A stretch of 42,031 nucleotides of DNA, taken from the NCBI GenBank assembly GCA_030427555.1, contig JAUIBC010000002.1, forward strand, positions 1-42,031. Direction: 5' to 3'. Positions 36,710-42,031 of this stretch are shown here, in pieces (within the stretch, counting starts at the first letter, position 1; the number at the start of each line of letters is the position of its first letter). The position numbers and the translations under genes were made by a program. The notes under the pieces were generated by a model. It had not been told where the DNA came from, did not search any database, and saw only the letters and a program-made list of their open reading frames with translations. The stretch is from Gammaproteobacteria bacterium (GTDB lineage: Bacteria > Pseudomonadota > Gammaproteobacteria > Legionellales > Legionellaceae).

Positions 36710-37760
36710 GAAATTTATGCATTTAGTGAATGCAGCTTTAGATAAAGCGATGGAAATTGATGAATCTGTATTGTGTTATGGGCTTGGGATGAATGACAGC
36801 ATCCGTATATTTGGCACTACAACAGGCCTTGTTGAAAAGTACGGCGAAGACAGAGTATTTGATATGCCAACAGCTGAAAATGGTATGACAGGAGTCGGTA
36901 TTGGCTTAGCTATTAACGGGTTTCGTCCCATTCTTTCACATTGTCGCTTGGACTTCATGTTGCTCGCGATGGATCAGATTATTAATGGTGCTGCAAAATG
37001 GAATAGTTTATTTGCTGGTACGATGCCTGTTCCTGCAACATTCAGAGCCATTATTGGTAGAGGGTGGGGGCAAGGTCCAACGCATTGTCAAAGCTTGCAA
37101 TCTTGTTTTGCTCAAATACCTGGATTAAAGGTGGTTATGCCGTCCCTTGCTGAAGATGTGTATGGCTTGTTATTATCAAGTATCTTTGATGAGAACCCAG
37201 TTATCTTTATTGAGCATCGTTGGTTACATAATATTAGCGTAAATACAATGGACAATCCTTATAAATATGTTCCTTTAGGTAAAGCTAAGCTAGTTACTAA
37301 AGGTTCTGATATAACTATTGTTTCTATGTCATATATGACGGTTGAAGCTTTGCATGCGGTTAAGTACTTGCAAGCGGAAGGTATTAATTGCGATTTAATT
37401 GATTTGCGTACAGTTAAGCCTATTGATTGGGATGCTATTTATACGTCTGTGCAAAAAACAGGGCGGCTATTGGTTCTTGACACAGGATTTGAGTTTTGTT
37501 CTATTGCTAGTGAAATTATAGCAAAGGTAACAATGGATTGTTTTAAATACTTAAAGGCGCCTCCACAACGTTTAACCATGCCTGACTATCCTGCCTTAAC
37601 TTCAGCAACTTTATCGGTACCTACTTATACTTACAGTGATGATATAGCAGAGACGGTTTGTAATATGCTTGGATCTAAGGTTAGTATCGAACCGTTGCGT
37701 CAAGATAGAGATAAATTTCCAAGAGATATCGCTGGTAACTGGTTTGGAGGACCTTTCTAA
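36702..37760 (+). CDS. Thiamine-diphosphate E1 component, beta subunit
   Basis: 352 aa of the E1-beta (transketolase pyrimidine plus C-terminal) family. Glu59 in PTAENGMTGVGIGLA is the residue expected to activate ThDP; the C-terminal domain is complete (LIDLRTVKPIDWDAI, LLVLDTGFEF). The start is TTG with GGAGG 6 nt upstream, overlapping the alpha gene by 8 bp; the next in-frame ATG is too far from the Shine-Dalgarno. It forms a heterotetramer with the preceding subunit in known members. The substrate is unknown. Confidence 0.9.
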   Translation: MTKKFMHLVNAALDKAMEIDESVLCYGLGMNDSIRIFGTTTGLVEKYGEDRVFDMPTAENGMTGVGIGLAINGFRPILSHCRLDFMLLAMDQIINGAAKWNSLFAGTMPVPATFRAIIGRGWGQGPTHCQSLQSCFAQIPGLKVVMPSLAEDVYGLLLSSIFDENPVIFIEHRWLHNISVNTMDNPYKYVPLGKAKLVTKGSDITIVSMSYMTVEALHAVKYLQAEGINCDLIDLRTVKPIDWDAIYTSVQKTGRLLVLDTGFEFCSIASEIIAKVTMDCFKYLKAPPQRLTMPDYPALTSATLSVPTYTYSDDIAETVCNMLGSKVSIEPLRQDRDKFPRDIAGNWFGGPF

Positions 37761-38869
37761 TGCAAATATCATTTTCGGCTCTTGATAAACAACATGAAGC
37801 TTTATTGCCAGAGTTGATGATGGCTGCAGAGCGAGTGTTGCGTAGTGGCTCCTTCGTTTTGGGTAAGGATGTTGCTGAGTTTGAACAACGTTTTGCAGAT
37901 TATCATAAACGCAAATATGCTTTGGTCGTTCAGTCTGGAACAGATGCTTGAATTATACCTATAAGAGCAATGGGAATAGGTCAAGGCGATGAAGTAATCA
38001 CGACAGCAAATACATTTATTACTACAGTTAGTAGTATTGCACTAACTGGAGCAAAGCCTGTACTTGTTGATGTTGGTGATGACGATAATATCGACGTATC
38101 TAAAATTGAAAAAAATATTACCGAAAAAACTAAAGCGATTTTACCTGTGCACTGGACAGGTCGTCCTTGTAATATGGATAAAATTAAAGAGCTTGCTATG
38201 CGTTACAATCTAAAAATTATTGAAGATTGTGCTCAAGCAATTTCCGCACGATATAAGAATCAATTAGTTGGCACATTTGGTAATGTTGGTAGTTTTAGCC
38301 TGCATCCATTCAAAACTTTGAATGCATGTGGAGACGCGGGTATTATTTTAACAGATGATGAAAACTTGATGGAAACAATGACTGCTTTACGCCAAAATGG
38401 ATTATCAAAGACAGGAGCTTGTTATCATTGGAGTAATAATTCTCGGTTAGATACAATACAAGCAGCAATGTTGAATGTAAAATTGGATTATTTTGAAGAT
38501 TGGACAAAAAGACGTGTGCAGATAGCTGAAACTTACGATGAATGTTTAAATATGATTAAGGATCTTAAGCTTCCTAAATTAGGGGATAAAGATACAGAAT
38601 CCGTTTTTCATACTTATATTATTCATGCGCAGAGACGGGATGAGTTGCAACGGTTTTTGAGTGACAAAGGTATTGAAACTAGAATTCACTATCAAGTTCC
38701 TATTCATAAGCAACCAATAGCTGTAGAGACACTTGGCTATGATGAGAATTCTTTTCCTCAGATGGAATATATTGCAAAACATGCTTTGTCATTGCCTATA
38801 TATCCTGAGTTGCAAGATAACGAAATTGACTATATTGTGCAAACAATAAAATCATTTTATTTAAATTAA
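37760..38869 (+). pseudogene. DegT-type aminotransferase interrupted by in-frame TGA
   Basis: Read through, this is a full-length DegT/DnrJ/EryC1/StrS aminotransferase of 369 codons. Codon 64 (37949-37951) is TGA in the otherwise conserved SGTDA-x-IIPIRAMGIGQGDEVIT, where Leu is usual (TTA to TGA is one change). The frame is intact on both sides, and the PLP lysine Lys185 (HPFKTLN) is present. GGAGG precedes ATG 37760. A downstream ATG at 37970 could yield only a truncated 299-aa protein without the N-terminal part. Likely a recent pseudogene; read-through, sequencing error or strain polymorphism are alternatives. An intact paralogue follows. Confidence 0.85.
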
Positions 38870-38998
38870 AAACTAAATTACTTGTCTTCTCACGATGTTC
38901 CTGGGAATTGTCCTAAGTAGCCGAGAAACTTGCAAATTATGCGAGATATTTTGGGCATCGTGTTTAGTATGAGTAGCAAAATTAAGGGAGTAATTATT

Positions 38999-40147
38999 AT
39001 GCGTGTTCCATATTCTTATTTAGAGAGACAATTTGCTAATGTAGATCTATACTTAGATGATTTGCGTGAATTTGTAAAAACAGCGGATTTTACGTTAGGG
39101 GCAGAATTAGAAAAATTTGAGAAGCAATTTGCTAAGCTTCATAAAGCTCCGCATGCCATCGGTGTTGGAACCGGAACTGATGCTTTAGCCATGTCACTTA
39201 AAATGTTGAATATTGGTGAAGGAGATGAGGTTATTACCTGCGCTAATACATTTATTGCGACAGTTGGTTCCATTGTACAAGTTGGAGCAACTCCAGTTTT
39301 TGTCGATAGTGAAAATGGATATGTTATTGATCCAGATAAAATTGAGGCGGCAATCACAAGTAAGACTAAAGCAATAATGCCAGTTCATTATACTGGGAAC
39401 GTTGCAGATATGCCTAAGATTGCGGCGATAGCAAAAAAACATAATTTATATATTGTTGAAGATGCATGTCAAACTATTCTTGGTGCTATTGGCGACAAGC
39501 CGGTCGGTAGTTGGGGTGAATTCGCAGCATTTAGTTTACATCCATTAAAGAATTTAAATGTGTGGTCTGATGCTGGTGTGATTATTACTCATTCTGATGA
39601 GCATGCTGAAAAACTCCGACAATATCGTAACCATGGTATGATTAACCGTGATGTTTGCGTTGAGTTTGGCATTAATTGTCGAATGGATACGCTACAGGCA
39701 GTTATAGCTAACCGTTTAATTAAACAATTAGAGCAAATTACAACGAAACGAATTGGCATCGCACACCATTATGATGCAGCTTTTGCTGATTTAAAAGATT
39801 TTATTGATGTTCCAGTTCGTAGAAAAGATGTTAATCATGTGTTTCATATTTATGTTTTAAGAGTTAAGCATCGAGATGAACTTCATAAATTCTTGTCGCA
39901 AGCAGGTATTGAAGTAAAAATCCATTATCCAATACCTATGCATTTACAGCCAGCTGCAAAGTATTTGGGATATAAAAAAGGTGATTTTCCAGTAGCTGAG
40001 GCACATGGTCCGCAGGTTATTACGTTACCAGCACATCCTTATTTAACTGAGGAGGAAATTTCTTATACGATTTCTAAGGTTAGAGAGTTTTATGAGGAAG
40101 GGCATTGTAATAAAATTGCCAAAAGTGAATGTTCTTTGTCAGCATGA
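38999..40147 (+). CDS. DegT/DnrJ/EryC1/StrS aminotransferase
   Basis: PLP-dependent sugar aminotransferase, 382 aa from ATG 38999 with AAGGGAG 9 nt upstream. PLP Lys184 is in [10 protein letters not shown], the phosphate-binding [11 protein letters not shown] is at 57-67 and VEDACQ (153-158) carries the pyridine-nitrogen Asp. It is expected to aminate a keto sugar nucleotide. It is a diverged tandem paralogue of the interrupted gene before it and may replace it. Last gene before the strong terminator. The 130-bp gap before it shows only its Shine-Dalgarno. Confidence 0.93.
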   Translation: MRVPYSYLERQFANVDLYLDDLREFVKTADFTLGAELEKFEKQFAKLHKAPHAIGVGTGTDALAMSLKMLNIGEGDEVITCANTFIATVGSIVQVGATPVFVDSENGYVIDPDKIEAAITSKTKAIMPVHYTGNVADMPKIAAIAKKHNLYIVEDACQTILGAIGDKPVGSWGEFAAFSLHPLKNLNVWSDAGVIITHSDEHAEKLRQYRNHGMINRDVCVEFGINCRMDTLQAVIANRLIKQLEQITTKRIGIAHHYDAAFADLKDFIDVPVRRKDVNHVFHIYVLRVKHRDELHKFLSQAGIEVKIHYPIPMHLQPAAKYLGYKKGDFPVAEAHGPQVITLPAHPYLTEEEISYTISKVREFYEEGHCNKIAKSECSLSA

Positions 40148-40196
40148 AAAATGTGTAAACAATAGTAATGTTAAATTTAAGATTATTTTTAATTAA

Positions 40197-40227
40197 AGAG
40201 GTAGTATTTAGATACTACCTCTTTTTT
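40197..40227 (+). terminator. Strong terminator of the polysaccharide operon
   Basis: An 11-bp perfect stem (40197-40207 with 40212-40222), a TTAG loop and a run of six T (40222-40227), 50 bp after the aminotransferase stop. From 40228 to 40486 I see no gene or clear signal. Confidence 0.92.
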
Positions 40228-40486
40228 ATCGCTATTGAAGATTTTAATTTACAACGAATTATAAAAGTTTTAGCTAGTTTTTCTTATACTAAGATAAAAA
40301 ATATTGATTATTGAGTTTAATTTTATTTAACGAGTATAAAAAATTTTTGATAAGTTCAGGTGTTTTGTTGGAATAACTTGGGTGTGAGAGGGAATTTTAT
40401 ACTTGATGCTAGCTTAGATATAAGAGATTCCAAATTATTATATGCCCTAGTTCTAAGGAAAAGGTACTTAGTTTAATATTACAATT

Positions 40487-40515
40487 TTGATTTGTAAAAA
40501 TTATAAATTTATCAT
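40487..40515 (+). promoter_or_regulatory. Candidate promoter of the acyltransferase gene
   Basis: TTGATT (40487-40492), a 17-bp spacer and TATCAT (40510-40515). Its start point would fall near 40522, after ATG 40518, which favours ATG 40536 as the start codon. Confidence 0.45.
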
Positions 40516-40535
40516 ATATGTTTTTGGCAGATAAT

Positions 40536-41725
40536 ATGAAAAGAAATTATGAAATTAAATTGGATATGATTAATAGTCTGCGAGGATTGGCAATTATAGC
40601 CGTTTTTGCAACACACACCATAGCTTATCAATATAAAATTGGCTCATCTTTTATAGGTGATTTATCAAGGGTTGGCTGGTTTGGTGTAGAAATTTTTTTT
40701 ATGCTTTCAGGATTTGTATTGTATTTGCCATTTGCTAATGGTGAAATTTTTAATACAAAGGATTTTTATATTAGAAGATTAAGGCGACTTTATCCATTGT
40801 TTCTTTTGTGTAGCAGCGTTTGCATGATCTTTTATTCGAATTTGTCTCCGTGTTCATATGAATTTTGGAAGCAAATAGCAAGAAATATTAGTTTTACTTA
40901 CTATTTCACTAATATCCACCGGGTAATGATCCTTTATGGAGTTTAGCAGTAGAAGTATATCTATCTTTGTGCTTCCCATTAATCATATTTTTTATTAATA
41001 AGTTTAAGACGCTTCCTACGGTAATTGTGATATTTTTAATATTGTCTTTATTTAGAATTGGATGTAGTTTTGCTGAAACTTATACCAATATCCATATTCT
41101 GCAGCCTATGCAGGCACTGAATGAGTTTGTTTTAGGTATTTTATTGGCGGAGCGGTGGTCGCAAAAAAAAACAGCTAAATTTTGTTGTTATCCATCCCTA
41201 ATTTTTCTCCTTTCTGGTCTCATTCTTTTTCTGTTATTGAGAGAAGTAGATGAGTTTCGCGATCAATATTTACGATTTGGGTTTATAGTGCTATTTTGGC
41301 CTCTCGCAGATATTTTTCTTTATTTATTTATAGATAGTGCATTAAGTTTGCCAAAAGGGATAATCAGAGCAATTTTAACAAACTGGCCTTTGCAGCTTAT
41401 TGGTATGATGTGTTTTTCAATTTATGTATGGCATATGCCATTAATGGGGCAGCTGGGTAAATTTGCTCAGTCAAGCAATAAAAAAGACTTGGCAGAATTT
41501 TTTCTTGTATCTTTTGTTGTTATTGTGTTATTTTCCGCAATATCATATAAGTATATTGAATTTCCACAAAAAAGTTGGAAAAAATTATTTTTGCCTATAG
41601 ATACAGATAATAATTTTTTATTAAAAAGTGTGGGAATGTATAAAAAATTAATATCCGTACTAATATATCTAAGTTTTAATATTTATAATTATATACGTAA
41701 TAGTAGTATTAAAAGTAAGGCTTAA
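40536..41725 (+). pseudogene. Acyltransferase-3 (OafA-like), frameshifted
   Basis: Integral membrane O-acyltransferase of the type that acetylates surface sugars. The first frame (to 40946) has the family N-terminus LRGLAIIAVFATHT with the catalytic-type His, FFMLSGFVL and RRLRRLYP. It stops after an out-of-frame tail. The second frame carries NDPLWSLAVEVYLSLCFPL (from about 40924), normally continuous with the first, and the remaining membrane helices to 41725. A one-base deletion near 40910-40920 explains it. There is no homopolymer there to suggest slippage. A sequencing error would restore a protein of about 395 aa. Confidence 0.8.
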
Positions 41726-41846
41726 ATTAAATAATTTTTGGCATTATTTATATGGATTAAGGGGTTAATTACATTTTAATTATTTATAATAAATTTAGTT
41801 ATTATTGTATTAATTTATCTTTTTTATAGTTCATATAAGCATTAAT

Positions 41847-41889
41847 AAATTGTCTGAATTAATGCCAACCATTATTCAGACAATTTTTT
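41847..41889. terminator. Terminator between convergent genes
   Basis: A 13-bp perfect stem (41847-41859 with 41874-41886), a 14-nt loop, and a T-run 41884-41889 on the plus strand. It is placed between the acyltransferase and a minus-strand gene, so it may serve both. 41726-41846 shows nothing else. Confidence 0.8.
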
Positions 41890-41895
41890 CTAAAT

Positions 41896-42031
41896 TCAAC
41901 TTGTTGAAGCTAGATTTTTATGCTGAATTATGGGGGCGTTATTATTCTTTGAATATATGTCAATAAACTCTATAAATCTTGGAGTTTGAGTGGTTATTGC
42001 TCCTTTTTGTTGTTGCTCTTTATAGTCTTTA
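41896..42031 (-). CDS. Unknown protein, C-terminal end only
   Basis: A minus-strand frame is open from the window edge to a TGA at 41898-41896, giving 44 residues that include TQTPRFIEFIDIYSKNN and end NLASTS. It stops 7 bp before the shared terminator, where a gene end is expected. Charged and soluble-looking; family unknown. Confidence 0.5.
   Translation of the reverse strand, partial: KDYKEQQQKGAITTQTPRFIEFIDIYSKNNNAPIIQHKNLASTS

Noticed and set aside
37970-38869. A separate functional 299-aa aminotransferase starting after the TGA
   Set aside because: It would lack the N-terminal part of the PLP fold and the GTDA phosphate-binding segment, and has no proper Shine-Dalgarno.
39139-39442. 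Minus-strand ORFs inside the second aminotransferase gene
   Set aside because: Shadows of a strongly conserved coding frame, with no RBS.
40967-41725. Independent 252-aa membrane protein
   Set aside because: It begins in the middle of the acyltransferase-3 domain and its upstream sequence in the same frame continues the family; it is the second half of a frameshifted gene.
1-42031. tRNA, rRNA or CRISPR arrays
   Set aside because: No cloverleaf with a T-loop consensus, no rRNA-like stretch and no regularly spaced repeats were seen by eye.

Overview
The window looks like chromosome of an AT-rich gammaproteobacterium, most like the Legionellales/Coxiellaceae. The housekeeping blocks gyrA-serC-aroA-cmk-rpsA and lapA-lapB-pyrF, the lepA-lepB-rnc operon, a PPi-type phosphofructokinase and HolD/Hsp33 homologues all fit that group. 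The assignment rests on gene content and protein character; no search was run.

Region 1 (1-19021) is housekeeping. It holds a small unknown gene, pfp (minus), gltX, an unknown protein with an internal repeat, lepA-lepB-rnc (minus), then a long plus-strand series: gyrA, serC, aroA, cmk, rpsA, lapA, lapB, pyrF, a holD-like gene and hslO. Many genes overlap by 4-20 bp. rnc and lepA start with TTG. ihfB is missing from its usual slot between rpsA and lapA, and era from its slot after rnc.

Region 2 (19061-19910, minus) is a compact regulatory-looking unit: a TTGACA promoter, a strong 5' hairpin, an uncertain 80-codon ORF, a stand-alone receiver-domain protein whose phospho-acceptor Asp is Asn, a 28-codon micro-ORF with a good Shine-Dalgarno, and an intrinsic terminator.

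Region 3 (20065-40227, plus) is a surface-polysaccharide (O-antigen type) locus. First come a UDP-HexNAc C4-epimerase (WbpP type), a GT4 glycosyltransferase and an RmlD-like reductase. A 1.7-kb inserted element follows (23446-25154): long imperfect inverted termini, an exact 12-bp flanking duplication, a broken tyrosine recombinase and a DUF4160/DUF2442 gene pair. A single relic of the same terminus lies at 20014-20044. After the element comes a long run of sugar-nucleotide genes: two SDR epimerases, a nucleotidyltransferase-PfkB kinase fusion in reverse domain order to HldE, a Gfo/Idh oxidoreductase, a nucleotide-sugar dehydrogenase homologue without its catalytic Cys, an SDR without its Tyr/Lys pair, and a methyltransferase. 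Then come an unknown, perhaps GT-B-like protein, a Wzm/Wzt ABC exporter with a short Wzt, a thiamine-diphosphate E1 alpha/beta pair, and two DegT-type aminotransferases, the first interrupted by an in-frame TGA. The cluster ends at a strong terminator (40197-40227).

Region 4 (40228-42031) holds a frameshifted acyltransferase-3 gene and the 3' end of an unknown minus-strand gene, which meet at a probably shared terminator. Taken together, Region 3 suggests synthesis of one or more unusual, possibly branched or amino sugars, assembly of the chain in the cytoplasm and export by the ABC pathway. This is inference from gene content.
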